From NCBI GenBank assembly GCA_019912965.1, contig JAIOHM010000201.1, positions 1-64,000 on the forward strand: a stretch of DNA of 64,000 bases. Direction: 5' to 3'. The notes beneath the pieces are model-generated. The model searched no databases and was not told the DNA's origin. It saw nothing but the letters and a program-made list of their open reading frames with translations. Shown in pieces: positions 34,695 to 41,841 of the stretch; positions within the stretch are counted from its first letter, which is position 1; each line of letters opens with the position of its first letter. Source of the stretch: Anaerolineae bacterium. GTDB taxonomy: Bacteria; Chloroflexota; Anaerolineae; Aggregatilineales; Phototrophicaceae. Made by a program: the position numbers and the translations under genes.

Positions 34695-35955
34695 GTGGCC
34701 TCCTCAACCAGTAGGTTAGACCATAAATCACCGCGCCCAACAGCACCGCGACCAGCCCAAAGAACCAGCCCTGATACAGCGGGATAATCAATGTTTGTGT
34801 ATTCAGATAACCAACGCTCAACTGCCGTTCGGTGATGGTCTGTGTTACGCCTGCCGCGCCCAACGCCAAACCACCCCCGATAATGCCGAATGCCACCAGC
34901 CAGAACGGGGATAATCCAGTTAGACGGCGGTTGTGTCCCTTCAGTTCAGCCGCACCTTGATTGACCACACCCAACGTCATCGACACCACCGCCAATCCCG
35001 CAAATGTACTTTGCAAGTCGGTCAGCCGTGTGCCGAGTGTATAGGTACTGATACCGGGCGCACTCTGCACCCCGCCTAGCAACCCCACTCCTAACAGCAG
35101 CAGGAGCAAACTCAGCGTGTACCAATGTCCCGCCAGCGTGTAAGTTGCATTGCGGTCAGAAAGTGCCTTGTAACTGTGCGCCGCGAAAATCAGATAGGCA
35201 ATCGGCACGACGAAGACCGCCAGATTGCCCAATGTTCGTGTCCATTCCGGCGCACCCAAAATATGCAGCGGCGTCAGGCTGACCAGCACTCCAGCTACAG
35301 TCACCAGTCCGCCGACGCTGTAGATGCCCATATCTGCCCATCCCGGCGTCACATTGCTGAAGCGGTGCATCAGCCAGAAACCGAGCGCAACTGTTGCCAG
35401 CGGGAAAGCCACATTCATGTTCAGCCCGACCGCCAGCGCCCGCAGGACACGATCTTGCAGATAATCACTCGCTGGAATCAGGCTGATAATTACACAAGTC
35501 GCGCTCAGGAGAATCCCAATTGACCAGATGTGGATGACCGGAACGCGTGGCGCACCCAGTAAAATATTGCCAGCAATCAGGACGATCAGGACGATCAGTA
35601 CCACATCCAAAAAGGTTGGCAGTTCGAGCAGATTGCGCCCTTCAAGGATATTGAGCAGTCCAGCCAGAACCACGAGCACCAGCAGTCCTATCCATGCCCA
35701 ACTGCTGTAGTTGAGTAGTGTTTCGTTAAAAACCTTATGTTGGCTGGCGATATAAATCCCGCCGCCCAATAACCCGGTCAAAGCTGTTAAATAGAGCAGG
35801 AGGTTCGCCAACCCGCTAATTTGATGATAGGGCAGTCCCAGCAGCGGATCATCTGGGGTCAAGAATTTAGCCGCCCCAAGCAGCGCAGCCAGCGCATACA
35901 GGATGAATAGAAGGATGGTCTGTAAAAAGAATCGGCGGACAATTTTTGAAGTCAT
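34678..35955 (-). CDS. CcoN-like membrane subunit lacking binuclear-centre histidines
   Basis: 425 residues with about 12 predicted membrane helices. The layout follows cbb3 oxidase subunit I: YHQISGLANLLLYLTALTG at the position of helix 2 (possible low-spin heme His), and VGLNMNVAFPLATVALGFWL where CcoN has its first CuB His. TPLHILGAPEWTRTLGNLA is where it has the His pair before P-x-W-x-x-T-L-G, and TDLQSTFAGLAV is where the two heme histidines (H-x-H) would be. The CuB and heme b3 ligands are therefore not visible, so it is unlikely to reduce O2 or NO. It may be a quinol- or heme-b-linked membrane carrier for the adjacent cytochrome c. It begins 48 bases after the cytochrome gene. The alignment is from memory, so the fine detail is uncertain. 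Confidence 0.6.
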   Translation of the reverse strand: MTSKIVRRFFLQTILLFILYALAALLGAAKFLTPDDPLLGLPYHQISGLANLLLYLTALTGLLGGGIYIASQHKVFNETLLNYSSWAWIGLLVLVVLAGLLNILEGRNLLELPTFLDVVLIVLIVLIAGNILLGAPRVPVIHIWSIGILLSATCVIISLIPASDYLQDRVLRALAVGLNMNVAFPLATVALGFWLMHRFSNVTPGWADMGIYSVGGLVTVAGVLVSLTPLHILGAPEWTRTLGNLAVFVVPIAYLIFAAHSYKALSDRNATYTLAGHWYTLSLLLLLLGVGLLGGVQSAPGISTYTLGTRLTDLQSTFAGLAVVSMTLGVVNQGAAELKGHNRRLTGLSPFWLVAFGIIGGGLALGAAGVTQTITERQLSVGYLNTQTLIIPLYQGWFFGLVAVLLGAVIYGLTYWLRRPHEHSA

Positions 35956-36003
35956 AATGGGTCGTTAGTTCTTGGTTCTTGGTTTCAAAAGTAAAGCTAA
36001 TCG

Positions 36004-36750
36004 TTATTCCAGCGTCATCAAAAAGGCGATCAAATCGTTGATCTCTTCAGCGGTCAGCACTTCGCCAAAATTCTTTTGCATCACATCCAGAAACCCATCG
36101 ACGATGTAATCACCGGGGTGGATGATCGAATTGCGAATGTAGGCTTCCGCGCTTTGTCCGTCTACCCGTGTTCCTGCACGAGACGCAATCCCCGCCAGCG
36201 ATGGCCCAACCACCACTACATCTGGGACAAGTGCATGACATGTTCCACAGATGGCGGGCGGACTCTGGAATAACGCCGCCCCGCGGACTACCGGATCGTC
36301 AGAAGCCGCGCTGTCAGCGTTTGTCACAGTTTCGGGAACACCCAAACTAACGCTGCCCGAAACCACAATCGGACGAGGTGGCCAGGTTTCCGCTTCTGGT
36401 TGTCCGCCAATCCATTCCAGAAAGGTGATGAGATTATCGGTTTCGCTGACGGTCAAATCAAAGCGTGGCATTGCCCGCTGACCGGGATGGAACGCGCTGG
36501 GGTTGACCAGAAATTCGGTGAGATAGGTATCGCCGCGCTGCTGAAAAATGTGCGTCAGGTCAGGCGCGAATGCTCCCCCCTGCCCGTAAAGCGTGTGGCA
36601 GCCTTCACACTGGTTGGCTTTCCAGATTCGCATCCCGGCAGCGGCTTCCGTCGGCATAGTGCGGGTGGTCAGTGTTCCGCCGAATGCTGCGACCACTACA
36701 ACCAAACTGATCAGCAGACAGGCTATAAAAAATAAACGTGTCCCAGACAT
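36004..36750 (-). CDS. Membrane-anchored diheme cytochrome c (NorC-like first domain)
   Basis: First gene of the redox operon, 248 residues. An N-terminal helix (LFFIACLLISLVVVVAAFGG) anchors it. The first domain has CEGCH (48-52) in CEGCHTLYGQGGAFAPDLTH and Met94 in RAMPRFDLT, which closely follows the NorC/CcoO-type arrangement. The second domain has CGTCH (168-172), GPSLAGIASRAGTRV and a terminal EEINDLIAFLMTLE helix, as in small class I cytochromes. It would shuttle electrons between the dehydrogenase or peroxidase and the membrane subunit. AAAGGGC lies before the ATG. Confidence 0.85.
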   Translation of the reverse strand: MSGTRLFFIACLLISLVVVVAAFGGTLTTRTMPTEAAAGMRIWKANQCEGCHTLYGQGGAFAPDLTHIFQQRGDTYLTEFLVNPSAFHPGQRAMPRFDLTVSETDNLITFLEWIGGQPEAETWPPRPIVVSGSVSLGVPETVTNADSAASDDPVVRGAALFQSPPAICGTCHALVPDVVVVGPSLAGIASRAGTRVDGQSAEAYIRNSIIHPGDYIVDGFLDVMQKNFGEVLTAEEINDLIAFLMTLE

Positions 36751-36921
36751 AATGCCCTTTAAATTAATTTAATTCTCATTCGGTTGTCGATTGTAACGGG
36801 TCAATGCGGGTTGGTCAAAAGGATGATGGTGGCCTGTTCAATGCGAACTAAAACCTTCTGTATACGATTTATATACCCACTTATATGGAAGTGCTCCATC
36901 CATAAGATTGTAATTTGCAGT

Positions 36922-36927
36922 TATAAT
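36922..36927 (+). promoter_or_regulatory. -10 element TATAAT before the histidine kinase
   Basis: A consensus TATAAT 49 bases before the kinase start. The -35 is not clear. The divergent redox operon starts at 36750, so the 226-base gap holds both promoters. Confidence 0.4.
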
Positions 36928-36976
36928 CACAATATTAAGGTGCATTCTTTATCTAATTTTATGGCAAGTGCGAATT

Positions 36977-38521
36977 ATGAAAAAACGCATCGCACGCCTG
37001 CTGGGGTGGTTACAAAAAAAGCTGGACGCCGGGAGCAGCATAAGCGAAAGCGATGATCGCTACCGGGTCATCTCCAACTTAATTTTTGACTACGCTTATG
37101 GTTACGAAGTGCTCCCGGATGGAACCCATCGTCTGGAATGGATGACGGATTCGTTCAGCCGCATCACGGGGTACAAACCGCAGGAAATCAACAGTACCTA
37201 CCGCCTCTATCACCCGGATGATGAAGCGTTGGTGCGGCAGCATGTTCAGGAAACCATTCAGGGCATACCCACCAAAGGCGAATACCGAATTCTGACCAAA
37301 AATGGTGAACTCCGCTGGCTTGAACTTTTCCGTCGTCCGGTCTGGGACGAAAAACAGGGACGCGTCATTCGCTTCTATGGTGTTGGGCAAGACATCACCG
37401 AACGCAAACAGGCAGAGTCCGCTTTGCGCATCAGTGAGGAACGTTATCGCATTATCTCTGAGTTGATTTCGGACTACGCCTATTCCTACGACGTTAGCCC
37501 GGATGGTTCGATTCAGCATGACTGGACAACTGAGTCTTTTGCTCGATTGACAGGGTATTCACCAAACGAGTTGGGCAATGGTTTCAGTTTATATCACCCG
37601 GATGATGCATTGCTGGCACAGCAGCACACTCAGAAAACCATTGCTGGTCAGGTGAGCCGGGGTGAGTACCGCATCCTGACCAAAAGCGGGGAACTGCGCT
37701 GGGTTGAGATTTACCGCCGTCCCGTTTGGGATGAAGATGAAAATCGGGTGGTTCGGTTCTATGGTGTGGCGAAGGACATCACCGAACGCAAACGGCGGGC
37801 AGAGGAACAATTAGCTTATGCCGCTGAACATGAACGGGTGAGAGCCTTGACGCAGTTCATCGAAGGTTTTTCCCACGATTTCCGCACACCGCTGGCAACC
37901 ATCAAAACTACCAGCTACCTGCTGCGCCGCACACCTGACCCCCAGAAACAACAGGAACGGATAGACCGGTTGGATGAACAGGTTGACCATCTGGAGCATC
38001 TGATCGATCAATTCCTCATCATGTCGCGGTTGGATGGAAATCCTGAACTCGCGATGTCTGCCATTGAACTGAACGTGCTTGCCCGCATGATTAATACCAA
38101 GTTACAACCACAGGTAGAACGCTGTGATCTGATTTTACAGGTTGTGCAGGCGGAAGAATCGCTTTCCGTGTTGGGGGATGTTCACGAAATTAAACGGGCG
38201 ATTGAAAACATTCTGGAAAACGCCATGCTCTACACCCCGGCACCCGGCATGATTAAATTGTCTGTCAGGCTGCAAACGCCTTTCGCGGTGATCGAAATTC
38301 AGGATACGGGCAGCGGCATTACCGAAGGCGACTTACCGCATATTTTCGAGCGTTTTTATCGCGGGGACAAATCCCGAACCCTCTCTGGCAGGCCGGGCTT
38401 GGGCTTGTCGATTGCTCAGAAAGTGGTTGAACTCCATCACGGACATATTGAGGTGGAAAGTATTCCCGGCGAAGGCAGCACCTTCCGCATTTTCCTGCCT
38501 TTAGCTCACGCCTCAAAATAA
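36977..38521 (+). CDS. Double-PAS sensor histidine kinase
   Basis: A cytoplasmic sensor kinase without membrane helices, 514 residues. Two PAS/PAC units (about residues 28-145 and 157-272) are close copies of each other: both have RYRxIS, FDYAY or SDYAY, an LYHPDD, a GEYRILTK and a RFYGV...DITERK. The transmitter has the H-box FSHDFRTPLATIKTT with His300, an N-box around ENILENAMLYTP, G1 DTGSGITEGDLP, F-box FERFYRG and G2 GLGLSIAQKVV. No response regulator is adjacent; the orphan receiver at 7413-7787 is one candidate. Start ATG 36977 or GTG 36968. The 3' end overlaps the mtnA-like gene by 16 bases. Confidence 0.88.
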   Translation: MKKRIARLLGWLQKKLDAGSSISESDDRYRVISNLIFDYAYGYEVLPDGTHRLEWMTDSFSRITGYKPQEINSTYRLYHPDDEALVRQHVQETIQGIPTKGEYRILTKNGELRWLELFRRPVWDEKQGRVIRFYGVGQDITERKQAESALRISEERYRIISELISDYAYSYDVSPDGSIQHDWTTESFARLTGYSPNELGNGFSLYHPDDALLAQQHTQKTIAGQVSRGEYRILTKSGELRWVEIYRRPVWDEDENRVVRFYGVAKDITERKRRAEEQLAYAAEHERVRALTQFIEGFSHDFRTPLATIKTTSYLLRRTPDPQKQQERIDRLDEQVDHLEHLIDQFLIMSRLDGNPELAMSAIELNVLARMINTKLQPQVERCDLILQVVQAEESLSVLGDVHEIKRAIENILENAMLYTPAPGMIKLSVRLQTPFAVIEIQDTGSGITEGDLPHIFERFYRGDKSRTLSGRPGLGLSIAQKVVELHHGHIEVESIPGEGSTFRIFLPLAHASK

Positions 38522-39564
38522 TCCCGTACCGCGTGGGGCGCGAAGATGCCCCGGTCAGTACAGATGGCGCTGATCAGATGCGGCGGCGTAATGTCGAATG
38601 CTGGATAGTAACCGCCGATTCCATGAATAGCCGTTCTGACTGTTCCCGCCTCACCCCGTGCATAAAAAATCTCGTCAGGATTACGTTCTTCAATCGGAAT
38701 GTCCGCGCCAGTTTCAGTCTTGGGATCAGGCCCATCGTAACCCAACACGTAGAACGGCTTGCCGAAATGATGTGCAGCGATGGCGTGTTGCAGCGTGCCG
38801 ATTTTGTTGGTGATGTGTCCATCCAGCGTGATGCGGTCAGCAGCACAGATGAACTTATCCAGCTTGCCGACACTCATCAAATGAGCCGACATGCCATCCG
38901 TGATGAGCTTAAACGGAATATCCATTTCCTGTGCGCTGGCGGCGGTCAGGCGTGCCCCCTGAAAATATGGCCGAGTTTCGCAGCCCACTAAGGTGATATT
39001 TTTGCCGGATTGTTTAGCCGTCCACAGCATCCAGCACAGCGCCGCCCCCGCGATGCAGTGCGTCAAAATCTGGTCGCCGTTGTTGATGAGTCGTGCGGCA
39101 TACTGCCCACACTTTTGACTCACCTCATTCCCGCGCTGAATTTCACTGTTCACATAATCCAGCGCCGCGCGGAATGGATCACGACTTTCGCGCAGTGCTT
39201 CCAATGCTACATTCAGCGTGGCCGGGATAATTGCATGAAGATCGTCAGCGGTGGGGCGGGTCGCCAGCAAGCGTTTGGCAACCTGTTCCAGATAGACCCC
39301 CTGCCGTGCGGCGGAAGCCTCCAGATCGCGAGCAGCCATCGCCAGTCCCAATCCTGCCACGTAAGCCAGCGGCGGCCCACCCTGTACGGTCATATCTTCA
39401 ATCGCGGTGGCGACTTCTTCCACCGTCCGCAGCGTCACATATTCAGTAGTGAACGGGTACTTACGGCGGTTCAGGACAATTACCGCGCGTTCCGTTTCGT
39501 CATAACGCAGGGTTTTAAAGCGGTCAGCCAGCAGCGCTGGTGGGGTATCGAGGGTAATGTCCAT
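38506..39564 (-). CDS. mtnA: MtnA/eIF2B-alpha-family sugar-1-phosphate isomerase
   Basis: Likely methylthioribose-1-phosphate isomerase of the methionine salvage pathway. ILTHCIAGAALCW contains the catalytic Cys, CAADRITLDGHITNKIGT the catalytic Asp and N-K-I-G-T loop, and FYVLGYDGPDPKT the terminal substrate segment. The N-terminal loop reads VQGGPPLAYVAGLGLAMAA where MtnA normally has V-R-G-A-P-A-I-G, so a different aldose-1-phosphate (5-deoxyribose- or ribose-1,5-bisphosphate-type) is possible. 352 residues; GAGGATG before the ATG. No other salvage genes lie nearby, which keeps the substrate open. Confidence 0.7.
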   Translation of the reverse strand: MDITLDTPPALLADRFKTLRYDETERAVIVLNRRKYPFTTEYVTLRTVEEVATAIEDMTVQGGPPLAYVAGLGLAMAARDLEASAARQGVYLEQVAKRLLATRPTADDLHAIIPATLNVALEALRESRDPFRAALDYVNSEIQRGNEVSQKCGQYAARLINNGDQILTHCIAGAALCWMLWTAKQSGKNITLVGCETRPYFQGARLTAASAQEMDIPFKLITDGMSAHLMSVGKLDKFICAADRITLDGHITNKIGTLQHAIAAHHFGKPFYVLGYDGPDPKTETGADIPIEERNPDEIFYARGEAGTVRTAIHGIGGYYPAFDITPPHLISAICTDRGIFAPHAVRDYFEA

Positions 39565-39638
39565 TCGTCATCCTCAAATTCTGAATCAGGAATGGACGCT
39601 ATTTTAGCACCCGAAACTGAAACTGGGATGAGTACGGC

Positions 39639-40331
39639 TTACCGCAAGAAGCTGCACGCGCCATCCAGAAAACTGATGGATGACCAGTTCACGCTGCTGA
39701 AGTTGTAACGTTGAATCCAATCGCCCGCGACCGAATAAATGGTCAGCAGCGTTTCCCCGCCGGGGCGACAAGTTTGCAAAGCATAGCTCAAGCGAGAGGC
39801 GCTGGATTGCCCCCCAGTCTGCGGCGCGCAGTCCGGTTTTGGCAGCGGATTGAGTTCAAGCATTTCCAATGTTTCCGGGTAAGCATTATGCTGCTGGTGA
39901 TATGTTTCCATCGCTGTGATGATCGGCGCGGCACTGTTCCGGTTGATAGCGTCACATGCCCCGCCAATCACATTCCGGCCTACAACTGGCGACAGCGAGA
40001 ACAGCAAAACGCTCACCAACGCCAGCCCATAATGCCACCGCTGCGATACGGAAAAAGTGCGTAATCCGCGCAGATGCCGCAAGAATTCGACTAAACCCAA
40101 AAGCGCTGCGGGAATAGCGAAGCAGTACAGAATGATGCCTATGCCAAAACCGCCGCCGAAATTGTACAGTGTCCAAATAGCGATCAACGGTGTCATAACG
40201 ATCATCCCCAACGCCACGAGGCGCGAACGCTCTAACTGCCCGTTTTTAATAAATCGCAGTTGCAGCCATGCGGTTACAAAGCCGCTCAAGAGCAGACCAA
40301 CCAGCAAACCGATGAAGATGATGTCATTCAT
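39639..40331 (-). CDS. Membrane protein with pseudopilin-like outer domain
   Basis: Four predicted membrane helices in the first 120 residues (IIFIGLLVGLLLSGFVTAWL; LVALGMIVMTPLIAIWTLY; GIGIILYCFAIPAALLGLV; YGLALVSVLLFSLSPVVG). A soluble domain of about 100 residues follows. It begins SAAPIITAMETYHQQHNAYP, a helix-then-Y-P pattern common in type IV pilins and pseudopilins, and has four cysteines. The family is not recognised. 230 residues. It follows a 74-base gap from the mtnA-like gene's start, so it is upstream of mtnA and may share its transcript. Confidence 0.5.
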   Translation of the reverse strand: MNDIIFIGLLVGLLLSGFVTAWLQLRFIKNGQLERSRLVALGMIVMTPLIAIWTLYNFGGGFGIGIILYCFAIPAALLGLVEFLRHLRGLRTFSVSQRWHYGLALVSVLLFSLSPVVGRNVIGGACDAINRNSAAPIITAMETYHQQHNAYPETLEMLELNPLPKPDCAPQTGGQSSASRLSYALQTCRPGGETLLTIYSVAGDWIQRYNFSSVNWSSISFLDGACSFLR

Positions 40332-40421
40332 ATAATGCCCTGTGGGAATATCTATTTCCTATTTTGCGACCAAATACTGTTGAAGGGCAAACGACTTTGG
40401 GCGGATTTTTGAGCAGATATT

Positions 40422-40451
40422 TGTAGCCGAAACCTGTACCCTCGTTATAAT
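40422..40451 (+). promoter_or_regulatory. Promoter of the GlsB-like gene
   Basis: TTGTAG (-35), 18-base spacer, TATAAT (-10), ending 39 bases before the ATG, which carries AAGGAG. Confidence 0.6.
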
Positions 40452-40490
40452 GTCCACTGAAGATTTTATCCTGATTAAGGAGACGAACCG

Positions 40491-40766
40491 ATGAGCATCA
40501 ATGCGGGGCAGTTGATCGTCTGGTTGATTACCGGGGCACTGGCGGGCTACATTGTAGGGCTGATCTTTCGAGGTAAAGGCTTTGGCACACTGGGCAACAT
40601 TGTCATTGGGTTACTGGGTGCGGTGGTCGGTGGTCTTATTTTCCAGCTTTTGAATATTCGTATCGCGGGTCTGCCGAGTTTCACCTTTTCGCTGGCTGAT
40701 CTGGTCGTGGCGGTCATTGGCGCGGTCATATTGGTGGTGCTGCTGCGGGCGCTGGCGCGGCGCTGA
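40491..40766 (+). CDS. GlsB/YeaQ/YmgE-family membrane protein
   Basis: A 91-residue inner-membrane protein of the transglycosylase-associated/stress-response family. Three hydrophobic helices are visible: LIVWLITGALAGYIVGLIF, LGNIVIGLLGAVVGGLIFQLL and DLVVAVIGAVILVVLLRAL. The Gly-rich G-A-L-A-G-Y and G-N-I-V-I-G-L-L-G-A-V-V-G-G motifs are the family signature. AAGGAG lies eight bases before ATG. Members are often induced by general stress, but a direct function is not known. It has its own promoter and is 78 bases upstream of the nitroreductase gene, probably on the same transcript. Confidence 0.88.
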   Translation: MSINAGQLIVWLITGALAGYIVGLIFRGKGFGTLGNIVIGLLGAVVGGLIFQLLNIRIAGLPSFTFSLADLVVAVIGAVILVVLLRALARR

Positions 40767-40844
40767 GTCAAAAAGCGTAATGGGTTGCTGCGATACAGCG
40801 TCGAAAGGTTCAGGATTTTTACCAGTGTGAGTGGGGAAATAAAA

Positions 40845-41360
40845 ATGAATGTTTATGATGCAATCCGGGCGAAACGTGCCATTCGCCAATTTGAAGATAA
40901 ACCCCTTCCCGACGAAATAATTCAGACCATCCTGAATGCGGGGCGCTTATCGCAGTCCTCCAAAAATACACAACCGTGGCAGTTTATCGCCATCCGTGAC
41001 CGGAGCATATTGGAAGCCTTGTCGAAAACCGGAGCTTTTGCCGGACATCTGGCGGGAGCAGCGTTGGGTGTGGCTATCCTTTCGCCCAACCCGGACGAAA
41101 AATTCCAGACCATGTTTGATATTGGGCAAACTGCCGCCTATATGCAGTTAGCTGCGTGGGAATTGGGCGTGGGATCGTGCATCGCCTCGATTTACGAACC
41201 GGAACAGGCGCGGGAAATCCTGGGCTTTCCGCAGGAATGGACTCTTCGTATTGCGCTGTCGTTCGGTTATCCAACGGCGGAAGCGATTGCACCGCGACCA
41301 GCACGCCCCGGCGGACGTAAATCAATGGATGAAGTGGTGAAGTGGAATAAGTGGGGATAA
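40845..41360 (+). CDS. Nitroreductase-family flavoprotein
   Basis: An FMN-dependent oxidoreductase, about 171 residues, short for the family. MNVYDAIRAKRAIRQFEDKP is the usual R-R-S/A-I-R-x-F start with FMN phosphate contacts. LNAGRLSQSSKNTQPWQFI is the N-x-Q-P-W motif, and AAYMQLAAWELGVGSCIASI followed by LRIALSFGYPTAE closes the flavin site. The frame opens at 40785, but ATG 40845 matches the family start. Substrate unknown (nitroaromatics, quinones or other electron acceptors). Confidence 0.85.
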   Translation: MNVYDAIRAKRAIRQFEDKPLPDEIIQTILNAGRLSQSSKNTQPWQFIAIRDRSILEALSKTGAFAGHLAGAALGVAILSPNPDEKFQTMFDIGQTAAYMQLAAWELGVGSCIASIYEPEQAREILGFPQEWTLRIALSFGYPTAEAIAPRPARPGGRKSMDEVVKWNKWG

Positions 41361-41368
41361 ATGAACAA

Positions 41369-41382
41369 GGGGCTTTCGCCCC
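41369..41382. terminator. Short GC stem-loop between convergent genes
   Basis: GGGGC-TTTC-GCCCC, 9 bases past the nitroreductase stop. Putative terminator; the T-run is absent. Confidence 0.45.
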
Positions 41383-41406
41383 CTGCTCAAACGGTTGCGG
41401 TCTGTT

Positions 41407-41616
41407 TTAGACTTCATAACGAGCCGTCTGGGGTGTGCGTCCGTTCGGCTGTGGCGCAGCTTCGGTGGTGTCGGGTTCTGCACGGCGCAGTTTCGCCATT
41501 AACTGTCCCAGCAGCGACGGGCGGTTCGGGTCATGCGGATGCAGTTCGTCCATCAGGTGAGCGATTTCCATTGCGATGTCAGCGTCTGCATGTCCGTAAC
41601 GATTTTGTTGGTTCAT
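41407..41616 (-). CDS. Small hypothetical protein, 69 aa
   Basis: No recognised family. A helical N-terminal part (ADIAMEIAHLMDELHPHD; SLLGQLMAKLRRAEP) is followed by a disordered, Thr/Pro-rich tail. A strong Shine-Dalgarno (AGAGGAG, seven bases before ATG) supports translation. Single gene, converging on the nitroreductase. Confidence 0.5.
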   Translation of the reverse strand: MNQQNRYGHADADIAMEIAHLMDELHPHDPNRPSLLGQLMAKLRRAEPDTTEAAPQPNGRTPQTARYEV

Positions 41617-41668
41617 GATGATCTCCTCTGTCTTTACTCTGTCCTTATCATAGGAGCCAACCCAAAAC

Positions 41669-41696
41669 CAATCACCTGTCTAAAGTCAGGTGATTG
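41669..41696. other. Perfect inverted repeat upstream of the 69-aa gene
   Basis: CAATCACCTG and CAGGTGATTG are perfect 10-base arms around an 8-base spacer, 53 bases before the small gene's start. It could be an operator or an RNA hairpin. Confidence 0.4.
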
Positions 41697-41716
41697 AGTT
41701 GGAGTTGGTTAAGGTT

Positions 41717-41835
41717 CTAAGCCAGTAGCCGACAGAAATCCACGACCCTAATGAACACTGCAATCATCGAATCTCGCCTGTTTAAGAACCGATAACAAGT
41801 CGTGGATCGTTGAAAACGTGTCGGTTCTGGCTTAG
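41717..41835. repeat. 119-base element with extended terminal inverted repeats
   Basis: The ends CTAAGCCAG-TAG-CCGACA and TGTCGG-TT-CTGGCTTAG pair, and further in ATCCACGAC pairs with GTCGTGGAT. The whole gap downstream of the LuxR-type gene could fold into one long stem-loop. It resembles R1 in size but not in sequence. Confidence 0.55.
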
Positions 41836-41841
41836 CTTAAT

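Noticed and set aside
36784..37056. A 90-codon frame over the promoter and start of the histidine kinase
   Set aside because: It runs through the -10 box and kinase N-terminus in another frame with Lys/Arg-rich low-complexity codons.
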